This document shows, piece by piece, positions 43,826-53,675 of a stretch of 64,000 nucleotides of DNA. How positions within the stretch are numbered: position 1 is the first letter of the stretch; each line of letters begins with the position of its first letter. The DNA is taken from positions 1 through 64,000 of the forward strand of contig NZ_JAPEPZ010000001.1 of NCBI RefSeq assembly GCF_026339875.1. The letters are read 5' to 3'. The position numbers and the translations under genes are program-made. Below the pieces are notes generated by a model. That model was not told the DNA's origin, made no database searches, and worked only from the letters and a program-made list of their open reading frames with translations. The stretch comes from Streptomyces sp. NBC_01571 (GTDB taxonomy: Bacteria > Actinomycetota > Actinomycetes > Streptomycetales > Streptomycetaceae).

Positions 43826-46378
43826 TCAGACCTCTGTCGATTTCTGCGCGTACGGAGACCTGGCCGCTGGTTCCGTCACCACCGCGGGCCCGGGTCCGCC
43901 TTCGCTGAGTCCGTACCGTCCGTGGAGCTTCCGCAGGAAGCGGGGCGCGTACCACGCCGAGCGGCCGAGCAGGCGCATCGCGGCGGGTACGAGGATGCCG
44001 CGGACGGCGACGGCGTCGATGAGGACGGCCAGTCCGCTGCCCAGTCCGAACATCTGCATGAAGCTGAGCTTGGCCGTCCCGAACGCGAAGAAGCTCACCG
44101 CGAGCAGGCAGGCCGCGGCGCTGACGATGCGCCCCGTGTGCCCGAGGCCGTTGGCCACGGCGGACTCGTTGTCCTCACCCGACTCGTGGAGTTCCTTGAT
44201 CCGGCTGGTGACGAACACCTCGTAGTCCATCGAGAGGCCGAAGGCGATGCAGAACATCAGCACCGTCATCGACACCTCCATCGGCTGCGCGGTGAAGCCG
44301 AGCAGCGAGGAGAGGTGGCCGTCCTGGAAGATCCAGGTCATGACGCCGAGGGTCGCTCCCAGGCTGACCATGTTGAGGACCAGCGCGCGCAGCGGTTGCA
44401 CGATGCTGCCGGTGAAGAGGAAGAGCAGGAGGAAGGTGGTGAGGACGACCAGGGTCACCGCGAGGGGGAGTCTGCCGGCGATGGAGGCCTTGGCGTCGAC
44501 CAGTACGGCGTCGGTTCCACCGACCAGGGGATGCGACCCGGCGGGCGGCGTGACCGCTCTCACCTCGTCGACCAGGCTCTGTGCCTCCGCCGACTTCGGC
44601 GGCAGGGCGCTCACCACGTTGATCTGCTGCGCGCCTGGGCGGCCGAGCGTGGCGCTGCCGGAGCCGGTCGCCGTGGAGCGTCCGTCGGCGTAGGTGCCTG
44701 CGCTGGTCTCGACGTGGACGACGCCTTCGAGTCGGGACAGCGCGACCGCGTACGACTGCAGTGGGGCCCTCCTCAGGGGCTTGTCGATGACAACGTGGAG
44801 GGCGGCGTCGTCGTTGCCCTTGAAGTTCCGCTGCAGTGCCGAGGCGACCTGGCGGCTGTGGGCGTCCTCGGGCAGCACGCGTTCGTCCGGCGTGCCGAAG
44901 GAGATCCCGAGCAGCGGGCTCGCCGCCAGCAGCAGTACCGCGAGCACGGGCAGCGCGGTGAGCACCGGGCGCCGCATGACGATGCGGGCCAGCCGTCCCC
45001 ACGGCGGCACGCGGGCGTCGGTGCGGCGGAGCTTCGCCCACGGCAGCCGCCCGCTGTTGACGCGGTGGCCCAGGACGACGAACAGGGCCGGCATGACGAA
45101 CAGGGTGCTGACGGCGGCGATGGCGACGACACCGACCCCGGCATAGCCGAACGAACGCAGGAAGTACTGCGGGAACACCAGGAGGGCGCCGAGAGCGGCG
45201 GCCACGGTCGCGGCGGAGAACGCGATCGTACGGCCCGCGGTGCTCACTGTGCGCCGGACGGCGTCGTCCACACCCGCCCCTGCCGCGAGCTGTTCCCGGA
45301 ATCGGCTGACCATCAGCAGGGCGTAGTCGATGCCGAGGCCGAGGCCCAGTGCCGTGGTCAGGTTGACCGCGAAGACGGAGACGTCGGTGACGCTGCCGAG
45401 GACGTAGAGCTCCGCGAACGTGCCCGTGATGGCGATGGTGCCGATCACCAGCGGCAGCAGAGCCGCCACCGCGCTGCCGAAGACGACCAGGAGCAGCACG
45501 AGGGTGAGCGGTACGGCGATGGACTCGGCCAGTACAAGATCCTCGCCCGACTGCTTCCCCATCTCGCTCGTGACGGCGTCGTCCACACCCGCCCCTGCCG
45601 CGAGCTGTTCCCGGAATCGGCTGACCATCAGCAGGGCGTAGTCGATGCCGAGGCCGAGGCCCAGTGCCGTGGTCAGGTTGACCGCGAAGACGGAGACGTC
45701 GGTGACGCTGCCGAGGACGTAGAGCTCCGCGAACGTGCCCGTGATGGCGATGGTGCCGATCACCAGCGGCAGCAGAGCCGCCACCGCGCTGCCGAAGACG
45801 ACCAGGAGCAGCACGAGGGTGAGCGGTACGGCGATGGACTCGGCCAGTACAAGATCCTCGCCCGACTGCTTCCCCATCTCGCTCGTGACGGCGGCGCCAC
45901 CACCGGCCCGGACCGTGAGCGCGCCCTCGTACGGTCCTGAGTAGGCGTCGATGACGCTCTTGGCGTTCTCGTCCCGCTCCGTGCCGTCGCCCTTCACATG
46001 GGCGAGCACCAGGGCCTCGCGGCCGTCCTCGGAACGGAGATCGGCACTGGCCGTGTCCCAGTACGAGACCACGTTCCCCAGATTCCGCTCCTTCTTGAGG
46101 TCGGCCACCAGAGCCAGGCCGCTCCGCTGGGCCGCCGGTGCGTCGACACGGCCCCCGGAGGCGCGGACCAGCAGGACCAGGTTCGTCTCCCCGCCGAACC
46201 TCTCGTCGATGACGTCCATGGCACGGCTGGACGAGGAGGCCGGATCGTCGTAGCCGCCCCCCAGCAACCTCCCGAAGGCGCCGGCGCCCGCCGCGCCCAT
46301 GAGGGCCACAGCCACTACAGCGACGACCAGTACCAGCCGGGACCGGCGGATCACCAGTTCGGCTATGCGTTCAAACAC
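43826..46378 (-). CDS. MMPL-family membrane transporter with internal 105-residue duplication
   Basis: An 850-residue RND/MMPL exporter. Normal elements are an N-terminal membrane helix, an outside domain, the LGLGIDYALLMVSRFREQL motif and its partner AFGLSMDYEVFVTSRIKEL, and a second helical bundle. Residues from TSEMGKQSGEDLV to AAGAGVDDAV occur twice in tandem without a change, adding about three membrane helices; an odd number should invert the topology of what follows or be excluded. The family length is normally about 730-750. GTG start with GGAG upstream. Divergent from a TetR gene. Confidence 0.93.
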   Translation of the reverse strand: MFERIAELVIRRSRLVLVVAVVAVALMGAAGAGAFGRLLGGGYDDPASSSSRAMDVIDERFGGETNLVLLVRASGGRVDAPAAQRSGLALVADLKKERNLGNVVSYWDTASADLRSEDGREALVLAHVKGDGTERDENAKSVIDAYSGPYEGALTVRAGGGAAVTSEMGKQSGEDLVLAESIAVPLTLVLLLVVFGSAVAALLPLVIGTIAITGTFAELYVLGSVTDVSVFAVNLTTALGLGLGIDYALLMVSRFREQLAAGAGVDDAVTSEMGKQSGEDLVLAESIAVPLTLVLLLVVFGSAVAALLPLVIGTIAITGTFAELYVLGSVTDVSVFAVNLTTALGLGLGIDYALLMVSRFREQLAAGAGVDDAVRRTVSTAGRTIAFSAATVAAALGALLVFPQYFLRSFGYAGVGVVAIAAVSTLFVMPALFVVLGHRVNSGRLPWAKLRRTDARVPPWGRLARIVMRRPVLTALPVLAVLLLAASPLLGISFGTPDERVLPEDAHSRQVASALQRNFKGNDDAALHVVIDKPLRRAPLQSYAVALSRLEGVVHVETSAGTYADGRSTATGSGSATLGRPGAQQINVVSALPPKSAEAQSLVDEVRAVTPPAGSHPLVGGTDAVLVDAKASIAGRLPLAVTLVVLTTFLLLFLFTGSIVQPLRALVLNMVSLGATLGVMTWIFQDGHLSSLLGFTAQPMEVSMTVLMFCIAFGLSMDYEVFVTSRIKELHESGEDNESAVANGLGHTGRIVSAAACLLAVSFFAFGTAKLSFMQMFGLGSGLAVLIDAVAVRGILVPAAMRLLGRSAWYAPRFLRKLHGRYGLSEGGPGPAVVTEPAARSPYAQKSTEV
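45257..45886. repeat. Perfect 315-bp tandem duplication inside the MMPL gene
   Basis: Copy one starts at GACGGCG (45257) and copy two at the same heptamer (45572); a third GACGGCG at 45887 marks the end. I found no difference between copies by eye. The heptamer microhomology is typical of slippage or unequal exchange, and the length is a multiple of three. Confidence 0.93.
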
Positions 46379-46611
46379 GCACGATCTCCTTTGCGTCCTT
46401 CGTGAGGACAAGGTCAAGCGACCGACGCCGCGAGGGGACGCCGACTCGGGTCCCCGCAACGCCTGTTCGTCCCCACAGGGGCAGATGTGATGGCGCACCT
46501 CGTCGCCGCTACGACGCTAGTGAGAGAGCGGAAGATTTGGCAGTGTCAGATTTTCTCCACAGTCCTCAACTTCGTGATGCGCGGGTCGAGTTGCCGTCGT
46601 ACGGTCGCCGC

Positions 46612-47403
46612 ATGCCCACTGACGAACACGCAGCCGCCCCGCCCTCTCTGCGCCAGCGGCGGCGGGCGGCGGCTGTCCAGGAGATCCTGGACGCGGCTGA
46701 GCGCCATATCACCGAAAACGGTCCCGCGGCTCTGTCCCTGCGCGCGATCGCCCGTAGCCTGGGTATGACCGTGCAGGCGCTCTACCACTACTTTCCGAGC
46801 CGCGACGACCTTGTCACGGCGCTCATCGCCAAGGCATACGACGACTTGACCGACGCCGTGCAGGCCGCTGTCGACGCCGCCACGGAGGACTCGGCCCAGG
46901 AGCGCGTGCTCGTCGCGGCCGAGGGGTACCGCCACTGGGCCATCGCCCATCCCGAGCGGTTCCAACTCCTCTACGGAACCCCGCTGCGGTACTACGCGGC
47001 TCCCGTCGAGGGCCCGACCACCCAGGCCGTGCGGCGGATGAGCGCGATCTTCGAGCGCGAGCTGTTCGACGGGTTCACCACCGCGCAACTCGCCGCTGCC
47101 GACACCCCTGGTCTCTCGGCTGCGCTGCTCGCGTACCTGGACCAGCTGCCGCCGACCGGTCGGCGAGACCTACCGCCACCCGCGACCGCTCTGGTCCTGA
47201 GCGCGTGGGGGCACCTGCACGGCCTGGTCGTCCTCGAGGTGTTCGGGCACACCTCGTTCCTCGCCGATCACCAGGCCGAGATCTTCCGCATGGCGATGCG
47301 GAACCTGTTCCACGACATCCACAGCCGGATTCCCCCCGGGGGACCAGAAACCGCCGCGGCGGTTCCGCATCCGCGGGAACACCCCTCTTCGGCCGGCCGA
47401 TGA
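46612..47403 (+). CDS. TetR-family regulator with TetR_C_13-type ligand domain
   Basis: A 263-residue TetR repressor: helix-turn-helix at residues 18-65 (ALSLRAIARSLGMTVQALYH, YFPSRDDLVTAL) and a ligand domain with ERFQLLYGTP, common in regulators beside exporters. It is divergent from the MMPL transporter over 233 bp and likely controls it. No ribosome binding site precedes this ATG, so it may be leaderless. Confidence 0.9.
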   Translation: MPTDEHAAAPPSLRQRRRAAAVQEILDAAERHITENGPAALSLRAIARSLGMTVQALYHYFPSRDDLVTALIAKAYDDLTDAVQAAVDAATEDSAQERVLVAAEGYRHWAIAHPERFQLLYGTPLRYYAAPVEGPTTQAVRRMSAIFERELFDGFTTAQLAAADTPGLSAALLAYLDQLPPTGRRDLPPPATALVLSAWGHLHGLVVLEVFGHTSFLADHQAEIFRMAMRNLFHDIHSRIPPGGPETAAAVPHPREHPSSAGR

Positions 47404-47509
47404 CCTGTGTGGCGGAGGCTCGGGAGTCCCGAACGGTCCGTCGACTCGATGTACTCGTGCGGGTGTTCCTACGTTCCCGGTCGGCCGCCGCGTCGGGGCG
47501 ACGGCGTCC

Positions 47510-48694
47510 TCAGCCCAGCGCTGCCGCACGGTAGGGCCGGAAGAACGCCCGCAGTTCCTCCGCGTACAGTTCGGGTTCCTCGAACGGCGCGAAGTGCCCG
47601 CCGCGCGCGGGTTCGTTCAGGTACACGACGTTCGCCGTGCGCTCGAGCCAGGCCCGCGGCGGGCGGACGATGTCGCCGCGGAACAGCGAGAACCCGGACG
47701 GCACCTCGACCCGGCGGGCGAGCTGCCGCGGCGGGATGGCGGAGTTCGCGTGGTACATGCGCATCGACGAGCCGATGGTCCCCGTGAGCCAGTACAGCGT
47801 GACGTTCGTAAGGATCTCGTCCTTCGTGAAACTCCGTTCGATGTCGCCGTCGCAGTCGCTCCAGGCCCGGAGCTTCTCGACGATCCACGCGGCGAGCCCT
47901 GCCGGTGAGTCGGTGAGCCCGACGGCGGCGGTCTGGGGCTTCGTACGATGCATGGCGCCGTAGGCACCCTCGCTCGCGCCCCAGGCCGCGACCTCGTCGA
48001 ACCAGGCGCGCTCCTCGGCGGCGAGATCGGCCGGATCGCCGGTGAAGACGGGCAGGCCCCCGTCCATCCGGTGGACGGCCACTACCCGGTCGGGGTGGTC
48101 GAGCGCGAGATAGCGACTCACGTGGCTGCCGACGTCGCCGCCCGCCGCGCCGAACCGCGCGTATCCGAGAACGCCCATGAGCTCCGCCCACAGGCCGGCG
48201 ACGGTGATGGAGTCGAGCGGCGGCCCGGTGGGCCGGTCGGAGTACCCGTAGCCGGGCATGTCGGGCACGACCACGTCGAACGCGTCGGCCGGGTCGCCGC
48301 CGTGCGCGCCGGGATCGGTCAGGAGCGGGATCACCTTCGAGTAGCGCCAGAACGAGTCCGGCCAGCCGTGGCTGAGGACCAGCGGCAGGACGGGCCCGGT
48401 CGGCGCGACGGCCCGGGCGTGCACGAGGTGGATCCCCAGGCCGCCGAGCCGGATGCGGAAGTGGGGCAGCCGTGCGAGCACGGCCTCCTGCGCCGGCCAG
48501 TCGAACCCGTCCGCCCAGTAGGCGACGAGTTCACGGAGGTAGGCGATGTCCGTCCCGAGAGCCCACCCGGCGTCCTCGGGCGCGTCCGGCCAGCGTGTCG
48601 TACGCAGCCGGGTGCGCAGGTCCTCGAGCGCCGCGGGCTCGGTTTGCAGGGTGAGGGGCTCCAGGCGGGGCAGTGCATCCGACATGTCCCGCAT
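47510..48694 (-). CDS. Epoxide hydrolase family alpha/beta hydrolase
   Basis: A 394-residue protein of the microsomal-type epoxide hydrolase group with its N-terminal lid segment (LQTEPAALEDLRTRLRTTRW). HGWPDSFW provides the oxyanion hole, the nucleophile Asp is in AAGGDVGSHVS, and the base His is in GGHFAPFEEPE. It should open epoxides by water attack through a covalent ester. GGAG lies eight bases before the ATG. No operon partners are evident. Confidence 0.92.
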   Translation of the reverse strand: MRDMSDALPRLEPLTLQTEPAALEDLRTRLRTTRWPDAPEDAGWALGTDIAYLRELVAYWADGFDWPAQEAVLARLPHFRIRLGGLGIHLVHARAVAPTGPVLPLVLSHGWPDSFWRYSKVIPLLTDPGAHGGDPADAFDVVVPDMPGYGYSDRPTGPPLDSITVAGLWAELMGVLGYARFGAAGGDVGSHVSRYLALDHPDRVVAVHRMDGGLPVFTGDPADLAAEERAWFDEVAAWGASEGAYGAMHRTKPQTAAVGLTDSPAGLAAWIVEKLRAWSDCDGDIERSFTKDEILTNVTLYWLTGTIGSSMRMYHANSAIPPRQLARRVEVPSGFSLFRGDIVRPPRAWLERTANVVYLNEPARGGHFAPFEEPELYAEELRAFFRPYRAAALG

Positions 48695-49402
48695 GCTAAC
48701 GCTCCGGAGACGATCGCCGGATCGGGGCCCGGGTACGGCAACCCCGCCGGTGTCTCCCTCGGGTATGTCCACGAAACCCCAGGCAGGACGGCGTCCCCTG
48801 CGGGGTGCCTCGCTCGCCCAGCCGGCTGCGCCTGGAGAGGGACTGCGGGTCGTGGTTGCGCAACAGTTGCTGGCACTCGCGCCCGGCCTCGCACGATCTT
48901 TCGTACCGGTGCCGCCGCAGCGATCGCGGGCTGCGTCACGCTCGCCCCCGACCATCCGTTTATTCGGACGGTCGGGGGTGCGTACGTCCCCTGTGCCGCC
49001 GGACGCGCCGCATGGGCGGTGAGTCCTCAGTACCGTGCCGGTGTCTTCGAATTCCATCGACATGGTGGCCGCGGACGAGGCCATCCAGTACGAACTACCG
49101 CTGCTGCGGCGTGAGGGAGGGCGTCGAGCCACGCAAACGCGAACGCGTCACCCGCCGCGCAGCACCCCTGCGCGGCCGCGCTCTCAGTCCTCCCGGCATC
49201 ACTGCGGAATCCCTGCGCTTTCGGCAGACGAAGCAGTCCTCAACCCCCTGGTGCTCTCGTGTCATGCCGGAAATAGTGGCCGATCTTGCCGTTACCGCCT
49301 ACCTGAACGTCCGTACACCGTCGATGCGAACCTGCTGAACAGTTCCTGCCAGCAGGCGGGTTGCCGGTGTGCTGACGGCCGCCCGGCGGATCCGTACGAG
49401 CC
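48695..49402. other. Gene-poor intergenic region with a strong hairpin
   Basis: No supported gene. A hairpin with arms CCCCCGACCATCCG and CGGACGGTCGGGGG around TTTATT lies at 48945-48978 (one mismatch) and may terminate transcription from the leftward hydrolase gene. A weaker CCTGC/GCAGG inverted repeat lies near 49336-49362. Confidence 0.55.
48945..48978. terminator. Strong hairpin, possible terminator
   Basis: Fourteen-base arms with a single mismatch and a six-base loop TTTATT. It is 425 bp beyond the stop codon of the leftward hydrolase and 250 bp upstream of the epoxide hydrolase start. Confidence 0.55.
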
Positions 49403-50956
49403 TCAGGACATGCTGCCCCGGCACACCGTCCCCGGGGCCGGGGTGCGGCCCGTGCGGAGGTAATGGTCGACCGTCCCCGTGACGCAGCGGTTCTGCGGGT
49501 ATGTGCCGTGGCCCTCCTCCTCCGCCGTCAGGAGGACGCCGACGCCGTCGCCCAGGGCGCGGGCCATATGACGGGCGCCGGAGTAGGGGGTGGTCGGGTC
49601 GCCGGTGCCGCCGACCACCAGGACGGGGGCCGCGCCGTCGGCGTTCACCTGGAGCGTGGCGCGCTCGCCGTCGAACGGCCAGTCGTAGCAGAGGTAGACG
49701 CCGGTGGACCAGGCCGCGCCGAAGACGGGTGAGGCGGCTTTGATGCGGGCCTCGTCCCGGTCGAGGCGTTCGAAGCCGGGGCGCAGGCTGGAGTCCGCGC
49801 AGGTGATCGCGGTCCGGGCGGCGCGGCTGTTGTCGCGCGGGGTCGCCGCGCGGTCGGCGGAGCCGATGTCGTCCGCGCCCTTGCTCAGCGGACGGCCGTC
49901 GTTGTGGTCGATCAGCGCGGTGAGGGCCTTGGCGAGCGGCGCCCAGCCGTCCGTGCCGAGATCGAGATGGTCGCTGACGGCGTACGCGAGGTGGTCGGCG
50001 TCGAGGTTCCTTCCGGCGCCGGCCGGGGCGGGCTTCTTCGCCAGGCGGTCGGCCAGGCGCGCCATGCGCCGCGCGGCCTCCTCGGGCCCGTCGCCGGTCG
50101 GGCAGTGGCGGATACGCGCCGCGCAGTACGCGGCGAACCGGTCGAACGCCGCTTGGACCGCCTTGACCTGCGATACCTGCTCCTCGTCGAGGTCCTCGGT
50201 CGGATCGACGGACGCTTCGAGGACGAGCCGTCCGACGTGTGACGGGTACATGTGGGCGTAGACCGCGCCGAGCGCCGTTCCGTACGAGACGCCGAAGTAG
50301 TGCAGCCGCTCGTCGCCGAGGAGGTAGCGCATCAGGTCGAGGTCGCCCGCGGTGTGCGAGGTGCCGATGTACGGGAGGAGCGCCCCGGAGTGCTCGGCGC
50401 AGGCGTCGGCCCCGTTGTAGCCGGTGTCGTCCGCGGTCTTCCCGCATCGCACGGGGATGGTCGCGCCGACACCGCGCGGGTCGAAGGAGACCAGGTCGTA
50501 GCGGTCGAGGAGCGGCTCGTACTGGTTGAGGAATTCGGGCAGTCCGCTCACGCCGGACACGCCGGGGCCGCCGAAGTTGAGGACCAGTGAGCCGATGCGC
50601 CGGGCGTTCGGGCCGGTGGCCTTGCGGCGGATCAGGGCGACGTCGATCGTCCTGCCCTCGGGTTTCCGGTAGTCGAGGGGGGCCTTCATGGTGGCGCAGT
50701 CGTAGCCCGTGCGTGCGGTGGACGGCGAGGTGCAGCTGGACCAGTGGAGGTGCTGGCCGGTGGTGAGCGCGGTGGGCAGACCGGCGGGCGGGTTGTTCGC
50801 GGTGAACTCCGTACGCGGCTCCGCACTCCGGCCGGGAGCGTCGTGCTGGAGCCAGGCGCCGAGGGCCCCGATCACGGCGAGGACGACCCCGGCGATTATG
50901 CGCGCGCCGACCGAGAGGCCCGGTCTGCGGCCTCGTATCGGATGTGCGTCACTCAT
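49403..50956 (-). CDS. Secreted or membrane-anchored tripeptidyl-aminopeptidase-type alpha/beta hydrolase
   Basis: A 517-residue hydrolase of the Streptomyces TAP family. The N-terminus has a membrane segment (ARIIAGVVLAVIGALGAWL) that could be a signal anchor. The nucleophile Ser is in YFGVSYGTALG, preceded by LNFGGPGVSG as oxyanion loop; VGGTGDPTTPYSGAR and EEEGHGTYPQNRC provide Asp and His. The C-terminal TAP-like domain is present. Expected to release N-terminal tripeptides or hydrolyse related substrates outside the cell. Confidence 0.9.
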   Translation of the reverse strand: MSDAHPIRGRRPGLSVGARIIAGVVLAVIGALGAWLQHDAPGRSAEPRTEFTANNPPAGLPTALTTGQHLHWSSCTSPSTARTGYDCATMKAPLDYRKPEGRTIDVALIRRKATGPNARRIGSLVLNFGGPGVSGVSGLPEFLNQYEPLLDRYDLVSFDPRGVGATIPVRCGKTADDTGYNGADACAEHSGALLPYIGTSHTAGDLDLMRYLLGDERLHYFGVSYGTALGAVYAHMYPSHVGRLVLEASVDPTEDLDEEQVSQVKAVQAAFDRFAAYCAARIRHCPTGDGPEEAARRMARLADRLAKKPAPAGAGRNLDADHLAYAVSDHLDLGTDGWAPLAKALTALIDHNDGRPLSKGADDIGSADRAATPRDNSRAARTAITCADSSLRPGFERLDRDEARIKAASPVFGAAWSTGVYLCYDWPFDGERATLQVNADGAAPVLVVGGTGDPTTPYSGARHMARALGDGVGVLLTAEEEGHGTYPQNRCVTGTVDHYLRTGRTPAPGTVCRGSMS

Positions 50957-51161
50957 CGAGATCCCCGCGCTCCCGCCCTGGACGCCCGCCCCGTGCCCGC
51001 ATGCCCGTACCCGTGATCGTCCGATCGTCGAATGCGTGCAGGATACAAGCCGCCTCCGACAGCACGGCCCCAGCCGTTTATGTCGACGCAAGCCACGGCA
51101 GCCGGGCATCCGACAGGGAGTCTGCCGGTTACCGGTCACACGCAGATGGTGGCGCACAAGG

Positions 51162-51335
51162 GTGCAGACGGCTGTCATTGTCGTTGACGACGGCGGAGTC
51201 ATCGTCTCGGCCAACGACGCGGCCAAGGCCACAGCTTCGAGGAACTCGTCGGGCAGGGTTTTCACGAGCTGCTGCATCGCGACGGTCACGGGCACGCCAT
51301 GCCCCGCACGCGCTCTCCCCTGAGAAACGGGTGGG
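51162..51335 (+). pseudogene. Duplicate fragment of the PAS region of the PP2C phosphatase gene
   Basis: Bases from GTGCAGACGGCTGTCATTGT onward match 57782-57956 closely, with a few substitutions and a 10-base deletion (AGTGGGCTGG) that breaks the frame. The copy stops after CTGAGAAACG. The rest of 50957-51650 has no recognisable gene. Confidence 0.85.
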
Positions 51336-51650
51336 ACGCGCTGCGCGGCATCTGGAAGGCGACCGACATCCAACCCGGCATGTGTCGGAACCGATTGCCC
51401 ACTGGGCCGCCCGCACCGGACAACCGTGCTCCGACATCCGCACCGAGCTCGACCGCCAGCTCACCCAGCACGCACCGCACGCACCCGCCGTCGGGGTAAC
51501 CAGCCCCCTGGCGGGTCAGGCGCTGAACGCGGCGGCCTGTGGGCGCGCCGCAGGCGGCGCTCTGCGCCGGGACCTCGGGTCCGCTGTCGCCCGTCGAGTC
51601 CCGCCTCCGGCACGGAAGGCTTGATGATGCCCCCCGGGACGCGCCTGTCG

Positions 51651-52247
51651 TCAGTCGGCGGCCTCCTCCGCCAGGGTGGTGTACCGCTGCCGCGCCCACA
51701 ACGGCAGCACCACCCAGCACGCGAGGTACCAGGCCACCACCCCGCCGACCAGCCACGGGACGAAGCCGTCATGCGTGGCCACCCGCAGGATCAGGAACAA
51801 GGCCGAAGTGAGCGTGGCAATCAGCAGCGCCAGGCCGATGAAGGTGAGCCGCGCGGCCCAGCGCACTGCCTGCGCCTTGATACTGCGGCCAGACACCCAC
51901 CGGTGAAACGGGACCGGTGCGATGAGTGCACCGGTCGCAGTCGCGCCGAGCACGACCGTGGTGATGTAGATGATCCGGTCTATGTCGGACAGGTGTCCGA
52001 AAGCCGGCGTAAAGGCCACGCTCAGCAGGAAACCGAAGAGGATTTGGACACCAGTCTGCGCGACCCGAATTTCCTGCATCAGTTCGTTCCACTGCCGGTC
52101 GGCGCGCTCAGCCTCGGACTCCTGTCGGCGCGCCTGCTCGGCTCCTTCTGATACCCAAGCCGCTGGTATCGCTTCCGAAACTCTGCCGTCCACCACGACC
52201 CCTCCCGGTGTCTCGTCCGTGTCGGCATGTACCCCCGATCGCCGCAT
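51651..52247 (-). CDS. Four-helix membrane protein (DUF6328-like)
   Basis: A 198-residue protein with a charged N-terminal region (EQARRQESEAERADRQWNEL) and about four membrane helices (roughly residues 70-90, 98-118, 135-155, 165-185). The EIRVAQTGVQILFGFLLSVA segment is characteristic of a widespread actinobacterial family of unknown function. No catalytic residues or partners can be named. An upstream start near 52333 is possible but less likely. Confidence 0.85.
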   Translation of the reverse strand: MRRSGVHADTDETPGGVVVDGRVSEAIPAAWVSEGAEQARRQESEAERADRQWNELMQEIRVAQTGVQILFGFLLSVAFTPAFGHLSDIDRIIYITTVVLGATATGALIAPVPFHRWVSGRSIKAQAVRWAARLTFIGLALLIATLTSALFLILRVATHDGFVPWLVGGVVAWYLACWVVLPLWARQRYTTLAEEAAD

Positions 52248-52804
52248 TCGTGCACACCGAATTGACCATGTCTTGACCCCTCGACGCGGTCCGCGGCCCG
52301 GCCACAGCAGCGTGCAGGCGCAGAGCGTGGCACCGTCGAAGCCCTGCGGGGCCCGTCCCCAGGCCCTCAGTCAGGGATCCGCAGCGGCGCGGTCAGCGGG
52401 TTGGCAGAGGAGCGGGCGTGGCTCGGTGCCGATGCCGGCCGAGGAGACCGTTCCGATCGCGGCAGCGCTCGGCCGTCACGCGTGCTCGGGGCGGGATCTG
52501 CGCTGGACGGTGATCGCCTGGTACGCCGAGGCGGGTGGGGCCTCTCCTGCCGGGTGCGATGTCGGTGCCGGAGCCGCCATGGCCGGCCGTGCGGGAGGCC
52601 CTGGTGCGGGCCGCCGGGGTGGGAAGGCCTGTCAGTTCCAAGGGCACGGCGGAGCACACGGGCATGGAAGGAGAGCGGCCCATCTATCCGTGGTGGAGAA
52701 CGAAGTAGGGCGGGGCCGGCTTCCCGCACAGGCCGTTGGCTCGCCAGGGCCACAGCCTGAGCTCGGATCCGGTGAGCCTTGCGGGACAGAGCGAAAATTG
52801 CTCG
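52248..52804. other. Intergenic region, no gene recognised
   Basis: Frames on both strands give low-complexity translations. The + frame from 52437 (AEETVPIAAALGRHACSG) has a plausible composition but no family resemblance and no ribosome binding site. Confidence 0.45.
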
Positions 52805-53518
52805 TCAGGCGTTGGAGTGAACACCGACGCCGCCGGAGACGGTGAGGTTGTCGCCGGTGATGTAGCCGGCGGCGTCCGAGGCGAGGAAGGCCACGGCTTC
52901 GGCGATGTCACGGGGAGCGCCGACGCGGCCGAGCGGGACGTCCCGGGCCCAGGAGTCGATCATTTCCTGGGAGACACCCATCTTGCTGTAGGCAGGGGTG
53001 TTGATCATTCCTGGGCTGACCGCGTTGACGCGGATGCGGCGGGGGGCGAGTTCGAGCGCGAGGGACCGCATGAGGGGCAGCAGAGCGCCCTTGGCCGCTG
53101 TCATCACGGCCCCGAGCCCTTCGGCGGCGCCCACGGTGAACACGACCGAGGCGCCCTCGTTGAGGAGCGGCAGCGCCTTTTGCAAGGTGAAGAAGTTTCC
53201 CTTGACATTGATGTCGAACAGGGCGTCGAAAGCGTCTTCGTCGGTTGATTCGATCGGGCCGGGGCGGGAGATGCCCGCGTTGAGGAAGAGCAGGTCCAGG
53301 GAGCCGAGTTGGCGGCGCGCCTGGTCCATCGCCCGGTCGATGTCCGGCAGGGACCGTGCGTCGGCCCGGACAGCCGTGACGTCTTCGGGAAGTCCGGCGT
53401 CGGCGACATTGCCGAGGCCAGTGACCATGACGCGGTAGCCGCGGGAGTGGAGCAGTTCGGCGGTCGCCTTGCCGATGCCGCTGGTTCCACCGGTGATCAA
53501 AGCTGTGGGTGCAGGCAT
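52805..53518 (-). CDS. SDR-family oxidoreductase, catalytic Tyr replaced
   Basis: A 237-residue short-chain dehydrogenase with TGGTSGIG (residues 9-16), LNAGISRPG and VNAVSPGMINTPA. The YxxxK site reads AVMTAAKGAL: the Lys is kept but the Tyr is Met, so normal hydride chemistry is doubtful. AAAGGAG precedes the ATG. Divergent from a TetR gene with a perfect inverted repeat between, so probably under its control. Confidence 0.9.
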   Translation of the reverse strand: MPAPTALITGGTSGIGKATAELLHSRGYRVMVTGLGNVADAGLPEDVTAVRADARSLPDIDRAMDQARRQLGSLDLLFLNAGISRPGPIESTDEDAFDALFDINVKGNFFTLQKALPLLNEGASVVFTVGAAEGLGAVMTAAKGALLPLMRSLALELAPRRIRVNAVSPGMINTPAYSKMGVSQEMIDSWARDVPLGRVGAPRDIAEAVAFLASDAAGYITGDNLTVSGGVGVHSNA

Positions 53519-53612
53519 GATGCGCTCCTTTGCGTACTTCTGGGCGGGGGGATGCCTCTGTCCGTGGGGCAGTGGGCGGTGCTGGGCCACCGCTCTGGCA
53601 GCGTATGGCAAT

Positions 53613-53629
53613 TTGGCAGCGACTGCCAA
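53613..53629. promoter_or_regulatory. Operator-like perfect inverted repeat TTGGCAG-CGA-CTGCCAA
   Basis: The 7-bp perfect arms lie 47 bp before the TetR start codon and 95 bp before the divergent SDR start. A partial extra copy (CTGGCAGCGTATGGCAA) abuts on the left and GGACTGGCAGTGC on the right, giving a cluster of GGCAG elements as expected for a TetR operator. Confidence 0.7.
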
Positions 53630-53675
53630 GCACCATGTGACTGTCGGACTGGCAGTGCTGGGCTAGTCTGGTGGC

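Noticed and set aside
49035..49463. A 142-codon + frame antisense to the hydrolase end
   Set aside because: Basic, low-similarity translation without ribosome binding site; overlaps the 3' end of a confident gene.
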